Shown in pieces: positions 8,105 through 14,046 of a stretch of DNA of 14,046 nucleotides. Location of the stretch: the NCBI GenBank assembly GCA_964415065.1, contig CAYPYX010000060.1, positions 1-14,046 on the forward strand, in the 5' to 3' direction. Numbering within the stretch: the stretch's first letter is position 1; every line of letters starts with the position of its first letter. Position numbers and translations under genes: made by a program. The notes under the pieces are model-generated. The model saw nothing but the letters and a program-made list of their open reading frames with translations. It was not told where the DNA came from and ran no database searches. The stretch is from VMCP01 sp964415065. Lineage in GTDB: Bacteria > Bacteroidota > Bacteroidia > NS11-12g > UBA955.

Positions 8105-9085
8105 CTAGACAAACCACTGCATTACGGTTGCAATGCCTCCCAGAGTAAGATACATGAGTATTGTCCAAATTCCACTCGCTATTTCAATTCCTTTAGCTGT
8201 TTTGGAGGATGGATTTTTAAAATGCAATAGTGCTGCGAAAAGTGTTAATGTGAAATACCCAACCAAACAGTATTGAATATTGACTGAGAAATGAGCAAAA
8301 TCAGCCGCCAACAAAGCAAATACTAAAGTTAAAAAAAGCACCCCTACCCATAAAATTAGGGCTTTGGTTTGACCAAGCATGGCAGAATATGTTTCAACAC
8401 CCGGTTTTTCGTCAGAAGGATTCCTAATCTTTCGTCCCACCTCCAAAACAACACCATTCAAAAATGAAACCCCAAAAAAGTACACCAAACCAAACGGGGC
8501 TTGGGCATTCGATAAATTCCAGTCAAATCCACTTGCATAAACATCTACAAGAGGAATAATCAACATATGAGAAGTCACATACCAAAAGGGATGCTTTTTT
8601 AACCAATTTTTTATAAAAAATTCTTTACCCATTAGCAACAGATAAAAAATTACTATTGCATACAAAATCAGCATTGTTGGGAATGTAACTGCGGTTAAAA
8701 TCACTTGAAAAACAAATACAATCCACGCTACTTTTCTCAATTCCAACAAACTGATTAATCCTCGAGGTACGGGTAGTTCAGTTCGATACTTTGCATCATC
8801 TTCGGCATCTTTATGTTCATCAAATACGCGCAATAGAAAAAACAATGTCACCGTATTAAATACCGCCACTGCATATTTATCCCAAGAAATAAATCCCTCC
8901 AAATTCTGGCACAATCGACTATAACCAATAGCACTAAAACTGAACGACGCGATCAATAATCCATGGGAATGAAGCGGGAATCTCTCGTTTAAATACTGCC
9001 AGAAACGACGATAAAACGGCCAACTATTTGGATTACTCTTTTGATTGAATGATGATGTAATTGACATTTCTGAAAACAACTTCAT
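8105..9085 (-). CDS. UbiA-family membrane prenyltransferase
   Basis: A 326-residue, mostly hydrophobic protein with about eight membrane helices. The two Mg-diphosphate-binding loops of the UbiA superfamily can be picked out: RVFDEHKDAEDD (86-97), followed by the family-typical ELPVPRGLISL (103-113), and EVGRKIRNPSDEKPGVETYS (215-234). The first loop has DExKDxxxD in place of the classical NDxxDxxxD, so it belongs to a side branch whose substrates I cannot name. The expected role is transfer of an isoprenoid or related group from a diphosphate donor to an acceptor in the membrane. It is the first gene of the four-gene leftward cluster, 34 bp before the dikinase gene. The start at 9085 was kept; Met7 (9067) is an alternative. 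Nothing links it specifically to quinone or haem synthesis, and no such genes are nearby. Confidence 0.85.
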   Translation of the reverse strand: MKLFSEMSITSSFNQKSNPNSWPFYRRFWQYLNERFPLHSHGLLIASFSFSAIGYSRLCQNLEGFISWDKYAVAVFNTVTLFFLLRVFDEHKDAEDDAKYRTELPVPRGLISLLELRKVAWIVFVFQVILTAVTFPTMLILYAIVIFYLLLMGKEFFIKNWLKKHPFWYVTSHMLIIPLVDVYASGFDWNLSNAQAPFGLVYFFGVSFLNGVVLEVGRKIRNPSDEKPGVETYSAMLGQTKALILWVGVLFLTLVFALLAADFAHFSVNIQYCLVGYFTLTLFAALLHFKNPSSKTAKGIEIASGIWTILMYLTLGGIATVMQWFV

Positions 9086-9134
9086 GCGAAGCTAAGTATG
9101 TCAACACGCTAAAAAAAAAGGAATTATGCAAATT

Positions 9135-9165
9135 TGAATTTATTTTTTACGGAAAAATCCCAAAC
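9135..9165 (-). promoter_or_regulatory. Weak promoter candidate before UbiA gene
   Basis: On the minus strand the spacer between the CAP gene and the UbiA gene reads gggTTTGgg, then about 18 bases later TAAATTCA. The upstream box and spacing fit the Bacteroidota TTTG / TAnnTTTG pattern, but the last two bases of the downstream box do not. It lies about 50 bp before the UbiA start. If it is inactive, the cluster may be read through from the CAP gene. Confidence 0.2.
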
Positions 9166-9186
9166 CCAACTATTTAGTACATCTAT

Positions 9187-9840
9187 TTATTGAAAAGATT
9201 CATAATTCAATATCAATTTGTAAACCATCACTTCAGGCTGCCCATTTCCCGAAACATATTTGGGATTTTTTACAGAATAAAAAACAGCAACTGTGCATTC
9301 ACCAAATTGTGTTGCCACAGGTTGGGTTCGATTTTTTAAATGACCTGGCGATTGATTGTATTTTTGATTGAGTTTATCGCAAAGTATATAGCGTTCTGTA
9401 ACACCAGTTTGAACCCATTTCAAAGCAGATTGAGAATTCAATGACTTCAATTGTTCTGGCTTAAGTTCGGGTAAGCTTTCGCGTAGATAAACAGTGTTTT
9501 CTGAAATCTTGGCTCCATTATGTCCTTCTGTGGTAAAGATTCTTGGAAAATTCTCATGTGTTTTCTCTGTGTTTTCTGATAATAAATCGATCATTCTAAG
9601 GCAACGCTCCTGACAATAATCATCCAAAGATTTTTGCTCTATCAACTCACTTGAACTGGCTGCTTTTCGAGTAGCATTTAATGATCGTTGATAATCTTTT
9701 AGCTCAACCTTGAAAACTACAATATCGGGTTTAGAAGATCGCAAATTTTGCAAAACAACTTGGGACGCACCCACTTTACTAAAAAATACAAGGTATGAAA
9801 AGAGTAAAAAACGATACATATGGGTTTCAAAATTACTCAT
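9187..9840 (-). CDS. Secreted CAP/SCP-like domain protein
   Basis: A 217-residue protein with an N-terminal signal peptide; the stretch from Met8 (MYRFLLFSYLVFFSKVGA) fits best, so translation may really begin at 9819. The rest resembles a divergent CAP (cysteine-rich secretory, SCP-like) domain. LNATRKA (54-60) and a Leu-rich helix are followed by KTHENF with His95, SENTVY with Glu114, and SPGHLKN with His167. The spacing H...E...SPGH and a final hydrophobic strand (CTVAVFYSV, 182-190) are the landmarks of that fold. The usual tryptophan before the SPGH-like motif is not in its normal place, so the match is by pattern only. The role of bacterial CAP proteins is generally unclear. It lies 101 bp upstream of the UbiA gene on the same strand and is divergent from the sugar operon; there is no obvious functional tie. 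Confidence 0.6.
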   Translation of the reverse strand: MSNFETHMYRFLLFSYLVFFSKVGASQVVLQNLRSSKPDIVVFKVELKDYQRSLNATRKAASSSELIEQKSLDDYCQERCLRMIDLLSENTEKTHENFPRIFTTEGHNGAKISENTVYLRESLPELKPEQLKSLNSQSALKWVQTGVTERYILCDKLNQKYNQSPGHLKNRTQPVATQFGECTVAVFYSVKNPKYVSGNGQPEVMVYKLILNYESFQ

Positions 9841-9883
9841 TTAAGAATTAGTCTTGTAATAAATTGTAATAATATTAGAAAAT

Positions 9884-9914
9884 CAATGTTAATGCAATAC
9901 TTTGATGGCGCAAA
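9884..9914 (-). promoter_or_regulatory. Candidate Bacteroidota promoter for CAP gene
   Basis: On the minus strand TTTG (9914-9911) is followed after exactly 19 bases by TAACATTG (9891-9884), one mismatch from TAnnTTTG. The downstream box ends about 43 bp before the start at 9840. The spacing is ideal for the vegetative promoters of this phylum. Confidence 0.4.
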
Positions 9915-9922
9915 ATATGATA

Positions 9923-9950
9923 TTTGCAGAATAGTACGCATGTATTTTTG
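9923..9950 (+). promoter_or_regulatory. Candidate promoter for nonulosonate operon
   Basis: TTTG (9923-9926), then 16 bases, then TATTTTTG (9943-9950), a perfect TAnnTTTG box, about 55 bp before the start at 10006. The spacing is a little short. It lies back-to-back with the leftward candidate, so both genes may share control within a 165-bp spacer. Confidence 0.4.
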
Positions 9951-10005
9951 GCTACTAATAGAATGAAATCAATCTTTATTATTTGCTCTAACTTTCCAAC
10001 TTTTC

Positions 10006-11259
10006 ATGAAATCCGAAATATTATTATTTTGTTTAGTTGAAACTAATTATCAGTCAGGACTGGGGCATTGGTATCGGGTAGCAAACTTTATCAATCAAAC
10101 ATTAGAATCAGTTTCCATTAAAAGTATTTACATTATTTCCTTTGGAGATTATCAACCCCTTTTTTCAGAATTAAATAAAAAAGAAAATACATATTTTTCT
10201 CACTTCACGAATTTCGAAATAGCATACGAATATTTATTTTCAACAACCTTAAAAACATCTCCCCAAAAAGAGGTTCAACCTTTCTTAATTATTGATATCA
10301 ATCACCAATTTAATAAAAACAACAAATTGGCTATCAACCAGTTAAAAACTTGGTTTTACACAATTGGTCTTTACAATAAAACAAATAATATTAGTGATTT
10401 ATCTTTTTCCGCTCATATAAATCCTAATTATTTCAAGGATCAAAATTCATTTAAAAAATCTTCAAGCAATACACTCTACTTACTTGGACCTGAGTTTAGA
10501 ATTTTTTCTAAAGGAATCATGGATTTGTGGGAACTTGAAAATACGAATGATGATAAATCTGATAAAATAAATATTCTAATTATTGCAGGTAATACGGATC
10601 CACAAAATCGAATTCCTTCCATTATTCAAACGCTAAAATCCATTTCGGATAACCGCATATTTTCATTTCATATTATTTTGCCAAATAAACAGGAGTCTTC
10701 AAAAATTAATGATGGCAAATTCTACCATTTCACATTACCCTCATTGCCTGACAACTTAGAAACTATCAATAATCGTTCCTTCTATTTAAATTCACACGAC
10801 CAGCCTGTTTCAAAGTCTGCAACCGAAGTTTTTAATTTCTATGGAAATGTACTGCCGCATGACTTAATAAAATTATATCCCAAAATGACGGCTGCGATTA
10901 CAGCATCAGGAGGAACTTTTTGGGAATTAAACTCACTGAACATACGCTGTCTATTAATCCCAGGTTCTTCAGATGAATCTATTTCGGCTAGATGGTTAGT
11001 TAAAATGACAGACCATAAATTGCTATTGGAGTCTCACGAGCAATTTTCATCTGAACATTCAGCACAATTGCTGAACTTTCTTAGTAATATAAAAAATAGT
11101 GTTTCAGAATCTGACTTAAATCCATCACGGGAAAAATCTCAATTTAACACTATTACTATTCAAAGGGATTCCTCAGATAATTCTCGTTCAATGAACTATG
11201 GAATACCATTAATTTGGCAGTCCATCCAAAAACATTTAAAAAAGTACTACCTCGATTAA
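10006..11259 (+). CDS. pseG: PseG-like UDP-sugar hydrolase
   Basis: A 417-residue protein of GT-B type resembling PseG, which removes UDP from UDP-2,4-diacetamido-2,4,6-trideoxy-beta-L-altropyranose, the step before pseudaminic acid synthase. The N-terminal SGLGHWYRVANF (17-28) is the glycine-rich turn with the catalytic-type histidine (His21) followed by R, as in PseG. The second half has ILIIAGNTDPQN (about 189-200), matching the domain-2 opening, and ASGGTFWELNSLNI (about 295-308), matching the GGxTxWE nucleotide-binding segment. It is longer than typical PseG (roughly 270-370) because of inserted Asn/Lys/Ser-rich stretches, for example around residues 95-150 and 240-275. It is the first gene of the operon, 15 bp before pseI; that neighbour strongly supports the assignment. 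Another UDP-sugar hydrolase specificity is possible because the protein is divergent. Confidence 0.8.
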   Translation: MKSEILLFCLVETNYQSGLGHWYRVANFINQTLESVSIKSIYIISFGDYQPLFSELNKKENTYFSHFTNFEIAYEYLFSTTLKTSPQKEVQPFLIIDINHQFNKNNKLAINQLKTWFYTIGLYNKTNNISDLSFSAHINPNYFKDQNSFKKSSSNTLYLLGPEFRIFSKGIMDLWELENTNDDKSDKINILIIAGNTDPQNRIPSIIQTLKSISDNRIFSFHIILPNKQESSKINDGKFYHFTLPSLPDNLETINNRSFYLNSHDQPVSKSATEVFNFYGNVLPHDLIKLYPKMTAAITASGGTFWELNSLNIRCLLIPGSSDESISARWLVKMTDHKLLLESHEQFSSEHSAQLLNFLSNIKNSVSESDLNPSREKSQFNTITIQRDSSDNSRSMNYGIPLIWQSIQKHLKKYYLD

Positions 11260-11274
11260 CGTCAAACTTCATTA

Positions 11275-12300
11275 ATGCTAAATCCAACTACTTTTGCTTC
11301 ATCTGTATATGTAATTGCTGAATTGTCGGCAAATCACGGACAAAACTTAGACATTGCCATTCAAACTGTTCGTGCCGCGGCAGAATCGGGTGCAAATGCA
11401 ATAAAGGTTCAAACATTCCACACAGGCAGCCTTACATTGCCCCCACAATATCCAGGTTTTGGTCCAAGAGAATACGGAGCCTGGAAAGGTTTTACTTCTT
11501 GGGATCTTTACTCAAAAGCTTCAATGCCGTATGAGTGGCATAAACCCATTCAAGAGGAAGCCAAAAGACTGAATATTGACTTTTTCTCAACAGCATTTGA
11601 TTTAGAAGGAGTTGATTTTCTAGAAGAATTAAATGTTCCTAAATATAAAATTTCTTCATTTGAAATCACAGATATTCCGTTAATCAAAAAGGTGGCTAAA
11701 ACAGGTAAACCTATCATCATATCAACCGGATTATCTAACATATCAGATATAGAATTATGTGTAAGCACCATTCGCGAAACAAGTAATTCAGAAATTTGCT
11801 TGCTTAAATGTACTTCAGAATATCCAGCACCCATTGAGAAAATGAATTTGTTAGGAATTCCATTTCTTAAAGAAAAATTCAACACCGAGGTGGGATTATC
11901 TGATCATAGTAAATCATTGATTATACCAGCAATTGCAGTTGGAATGGGAGCTAAAGTTATCGAACGGCATATTATTCTTAATACCGACATAGATAGCGTT
12001 GATAAACAGTTTTCTACGCTACCGGAAGACTTTAAAATCATGGTTAACAATATTCGAGATGCAGAAAAATCCATGGGTGAGTCATTTTTTTCAGTTAGTT
12101 CCGGGGATGTAAAACGCAGAAAGCATATTTTTGCAGTAAGAAATATTGCAGCTGGAGAAAAATTCAGTTCTCAAAATATAAAAACTCTCAGAGCCGCCGG
12201 CGATCTAGAGCCAAAATATTTTGAAACCTTATTAGGATCTACTGCGCTAATGGACATTTCAATTGGAACGCCCATCAGTACTTTTCATTTTCAAAAATAA
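11275..12300 (+). CDS. pseI: Pseudaminic acid synthase (NeuB family)
   Basis: A 341-residue nonulosonate synthase that condenses PEP with a 2,4-diacetamido-trideoxy hexose in the cytoplasm to give the nine-carbon acid. The barrel domain shows IAELSANHGQN (14-24), KVQTF (44-48), MPYEWH (84-89), KISSFEITDIPLI (125-137), LLKCTSEYPAP (176-186), VGLSDHS (206-212) and VIERH (228-232). Residues about 282-338 form the antifreeze-like SAF domain (AVRNIAAGE, then LRAAGDLEPK), which in this family closes the active site of the partner subunit. PseI rather than NeuB or LegI is favoured by the SFE motif, the YGAWKG...WDLY loop and the Phe in DKQFS; the PseG-like partner agrees with this. Spacings of 15 bp and 11 bp to its neighbours indicate one transcript. 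The exact sugar isomer cannot be fixed from sequence. Confidence 0.88.
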   Translation: MLNPTTFASSVYVIAELSANHGQNLDIAIQTVRAAAESGANAIKVQTFHTGSLTLPPQYPGFGPREYGAWKGFTSWDLYSKASMPYEWHKPIQEEAKRLNIDFFSTAFDLEGVDFLEELNVPKYKISSFEITDIPLIKKVAKTGKPIIISTGLSNISDIELCVSTIRETSNSEICLLKCTSEYPAPIEKMNLLGIPFLKEKFNTEVGLSDHSKSLIIPAIAVGMGAKVIERHIILNTDIDSVDKQFSTLPEDFKIMVNNIRDAEKSMGESFFSVSSGDVKRRKHIFAVRNIAAGEKFSSQNIKTLRAAGDLEPKYFETLLGSTALMDISIGTPISTFHFQK

Positions 12301-12311
12301 CTTTTTTACTT

Positions 12312-13148
12312 ATGATCAATTCTTCACACACTGCTATAAATTTTTGTCCTACGGGAATGGTTCCAACCAAAAACATGACTCCACATGTTCCTATATCCGT
12401 TTCCGAGATTATAGAAGAAGTACACCAAGCTTACGAAATAGGCATCACAATTGCGCATCTTCATGCTCGCGATGAACACGGTGTACCTACTCATTTAAAA
12501 TCCGTAAATCAACCAATATTTGAAGGCATTCGCAAACATTGTCCAGATTTAATTATTTGTGCAAGTTCAAGCGGTAGACTGGTTCAGGATTTTCAGTCTC
12601 GAAGCGAAGTGATTGAATTGCAACCAGATATGTGTTCACTCACTCTTTCATCTTTGAATTTCATGCACAGTGCCTCTATCAATAGTCCCGATATAATCAG
12701 ACAATTGCTAGATAAAATGAATCAATACAATGTTGTTCCTGAATTGGAATGTTTCGACTTAGGAATGATCAACTACGGCAACTATTTAATTGAAAAAGGT
12801 GTTATTCAAGGTTTAAAATACTGGAATCTGTTATTTGGAAATATTGCAGGTATGCAAGCGGATTTAAGTACTTTGTCAGCGGCTATCAATCAAATAAAGC
12901 AAGATGAAAAAACATATATTTCACTTGCCGGTTTGGGAATTAATCAATTCAAAACAAACCAAACCGCCATTCTCAATAATTTCGGTATTCGAATTGGATT
13001 AGAGGATAATATATGGTTCGATGATAAACGTACAAAACTTGCATCAAACATGGATTTACTCAAAAGAATTCACTTAATCATGGAAATTAACAATAAACAG
13101 TTGTTTACTCCATCTCAGTTTCGACAGGCTTACTTTAAGAATAACTGA
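12312..13148 (+). CDS. Beta-keto acid cleavage enzyme (BKACE, DUF849)
   Basis: A 278-residue TIM-barrel enzyme of the family founded by 3-keto-5-aminohexanoate cleavage enzyme (Kce). Family members use acetyl-CoA to split a beta-keto acid into acetoacetate and a new acyl-CoA. The zinc-site HxH lies in IAHLHARDEHG (His49, His51), and RIGLEDN (227-233) gives the Arg-Glu-Asp cluster that corresponds to Arg226/Glu230/Asp231 of Kce. The start NFCPTGMVPTKNMTPHVP (10-27) matches the family pattern of a substrate-binding loop but has no Glu at the position of Kce Glu14. The length is normal. It lies 11 bp after pseI and overlaps the next gene by one base, so it is firmly part of the sugar operon. There it could make a special acyl-CoA for sugar acylation (inference). 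The true keto acid is unknown; a lysine-degradation role is unlikely without the other genes. Confidence 0.85.
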   Translation: MINSSHTAINFCPTGMVPTKNMTPHVPISVSEIIEEVHQAYEIGITIAHLHARDEHGVPTHLKSVNQPIFEGIRKHCPDLIICASSSGRLVQDFQSRSEVIELQPDMCSLTLSSLNFMHSASINSPDIIRQLLDKMNQYNVVPELECFDLGMINYGNYLIEKGVIQGLKYWNLLFGNIAGMQADLSTLSAAINQIKQDEKTYISLAGLGINQFKTNQTAILNNFGIRIGLEDNIWFDDKRTKLASNMDLLKRIHLIMEINNKQLFTPSQFRQAYFKNN

Positions 13149-13825
13149 TGATTTTTGGCGATTCTCAAATTCTCCTAATTGGCTACAGCCCAAACATGAT
13201 CTCCATGATTTTGGATAATCTGCATAGCCAAGGGTACCATCAAAAATTATGGGTGATAAACAACGAACTCAAAGAAATAGTTACTACCGAAGACGTTTGG
13301 CACCCACACATTGAAGTTATCCGAAAGGATATAGGTGAAAAATCCGAAATTGATTTATTCATCAAAGAATACACATTTCTTCCTTTTATGGGTGTATATA
13401 GGTCCAATTCTAAGAGAGAAATGCACTCTCAATTTTATGAATTACTCTCACAATCGCCAAACATCCTTCATAAAAATTTAGAAATTTCAGCTTCTACTCG
13501 ATTGGGAATAGGAAACATGATCAATACGGGTGTTGTGATGGCTGGACATTCAAATATTGGCAATTTTTGCAGTATTAATCGCAACTCCAGTATTGGTCAT
13601 CATACACGAATCGGAGATTTTTGTACAATTAACCCAAATTCCACGATTTGTGGAGGCATTAACATTGAAGACCATGTAACCATTGGTGCTAGCGCCACTG
13701 TAATTGATGGACTCACTATAGGTAAGAATTCAATTATTGGTGCAGGCAGTGTGGTGGTTCAAGACGTTCCACCAAATTCTGTTGTTATGGGCGTTCCAGG
13801 AAAAATAGTAAAGACATTGGGTTAG
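13148..13825 (+). CDS. NeuD/PglD-like sugar acyltransferase, beta-helix
   Basis: A 225-residue two-domain protein. Residues 1 to about 85 begin ILLIGYSPNM (8-17), a short Rossmann-like sugar-nucleotide region as in PglD/NeuD. Residues about 110-220 are left-handed beta-helix hexapeptide repeats ([I/V]G-type turns) ending in GAGSVVVQDVPPNSVVMGVP, the usual cap of the family. NRNSSIGHHTRIGDF (144-158) contains the likely catalytic histidine, His151. Such enzymes acetylate, or sometimes otherwise acylate, an amine or hydroxyl of a sugar or nonulosonate from acyl-CoA. Its ATG shares the A of the preceding TGA (TGATG), so it is probably translationally coupled to the BKACE gene; acyl supply and acyl transfer may be matched in amount. 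The acceptor may be a UDP-sugar or a finished nonulosonate; sequence alone does not decide. Confidence 0.85.
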   Translation: MIFGDSQILLIGYSPNMISMILDNLHSQGYHQKLWVINNELKEIVTTEDVWHPHIEVIRKDIGEKSEIDLFIKEYTFLPFMGVYRSNSKREMHSQFYELLSQSPNILHKNLEISASTRLGIGNMINTGVVMAGHSNIGNFCSINRNSSIGHHTRIGDFCTINPNSTICGGINIEDHVTIGASATVIDGLTIGKNSIIGAGSVVVQDVPPNSVVMGVPGKIVKTLG

Positions 13826-14046
13826 TTTTTCCGCTGGAATAAACGTTCCTTTCGGGGTAATTGATGCGCCGTTTCATAGAAATGATAAACAGCGGTGTAG
13901 TTTTGACACCTAAACTGGATATATTGGTAAATTAATCTGAGTTTTATTGCCTTCTTGACAGTAAATTTATTCTGAACTCAAAAGTTCAATGTCAAAAAAA
14001 GATTAAAACGTTGGACATTCACTACTTCCTCTTCTGGAAGGTCTTC
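13826..14046. other. Unassigned region downstream of nonulosonate operon
   Basis: No complete gene is recognised in these 221 bases and no convincing U-tailed terminator follows the operon. A short perfect stem, TGAACT-caaa-AGTTCA, lies at 13973-13988. On the minus strand one frame is open from the edge to a TGA at 13980-13978, and then open again to 13822. Confidence 0.5.
13978..14046 (-). CDS. Possible C-terminal end of a leftward gene
   Basis: The minus-strand frame from the right edge reads EDLPEEEVVNVQRFNLFLTL, then NF and a TGA stop. It could be the last 22 codons of a gene converging on the nonulosonate operon. After the stop the same frame stays open for another 51 codons (through QNYTAVYHFYE and LPRKERLFQ) to a TAA at 13824-13822, so a decayed longer gene is an alternative. 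I do not recognise the family, and the stretch is too short to exclude chance. Confidence 0.22.
   Translation of the reverse strand, partial: EDLPEEEVVNVQRFNLFLTLNF

Noticed and set aside
5470..12300. Link between the dikinase and PseI through PEP supply
   Set aside because: The dikinase lacks the PEP-forming domain, and the two genes are in divergent transcription units separated by the CAP gene.
13973..13988. TGAACT-caaa-AGTTCA as the terminator of the nonulosonate operon
   Set aside because: It is about 150 bp past the last stop with no U-run on either strand; noted only as a short palindrome.
1..14046. CRISPR arrays, tRNA or rRNA genes, insertion sequences
   Set aside because: No regularly spaced direct repeats, no cloverleaf or rRNA-like stretch and no transposase motifs were seen by reading. 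Without tools, short or degenerate elements could be missed.

Overview
The window looks like chromosome from a member of the Bacteroidota. By eye the DNA is strongly AT-rich, starts lack clear Shine-Dalgarno sequences, two lipoproteins carry an S-S-C lipobox, and promoter-like matches fit the TTTG / TAnnTTTG pattern of that phylum. I cannot place it below phylum. A run of exactly 100 N (1180-1279) marks a scaffold join, so continuity from 1 to 1179 into the rest is assumed, not shown.

Layout. (1) 1-1406, minus strand: two related lipoproteins with membrane helices near the C-terminus. The first runs off the left edge and starts at GTG; the second is cut by the N gap. (2) 1407-1624: a gene-free spacer with two hairpins. 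(3) 1625-9085, minus strand: a four-gene leftward cluster, transcribed in the order UbiA-family membrane prenyltransferase, rifampin-phosphotransferase-like dikinase, BtaA (DUF3419) fused to a GNAT-like acyltransferase region, and an OleC-like AMP-forming acyl ligase. (4) 9187-9840, minus strand: a secreted CAP/SCP-like protein. (5) 9841-10005: a divergent spacer with a candidate promoter facing each way. (6) 10006-13825, plus strand: a tight four-gene nonulosonic (pseudaminic-type) acid operon encoding a PseG-like hydrolase, PseI synthase, a beta-keto acid cleavage enzyme (BKACE, DUF849) and a NeuD/PglD-like left-handed beta-helix acyltransferase. (7) 13826-14046: mostly unassigned, with a possible C-terminal end of another leftward gene at the edge.

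How the genes may work together. The leftward cluster is the best candidate for an undescribed pathway. BtaA-type domains move the 3-amino-3-carboxypropyl group of S-adenosylmethionine onto diacylglycerol to give a homoserine ether lipid. Here no N-methyltransferase (BtaB) is present to finish the usual betaine lipid. Instead the same polypeptide carries an acyltransferase-like half, and an acyl-activating ligase lies next door. An N-acylated homoserine lipid is a reasonable hypothesis, and the UbiA and dikinase genes suggest an isoprenoid or phosphorylated component. In the rightward operon PseG and PseI supply the late steps of a pseudaminic-type sugar. BKACE plus the translationally coupled beta-helix acyltransferase suggest a dedicated acyl-CoA supply for an unusual acyl decoration. 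These pathway assignments are inferences; only the enzyme families are supported directly.
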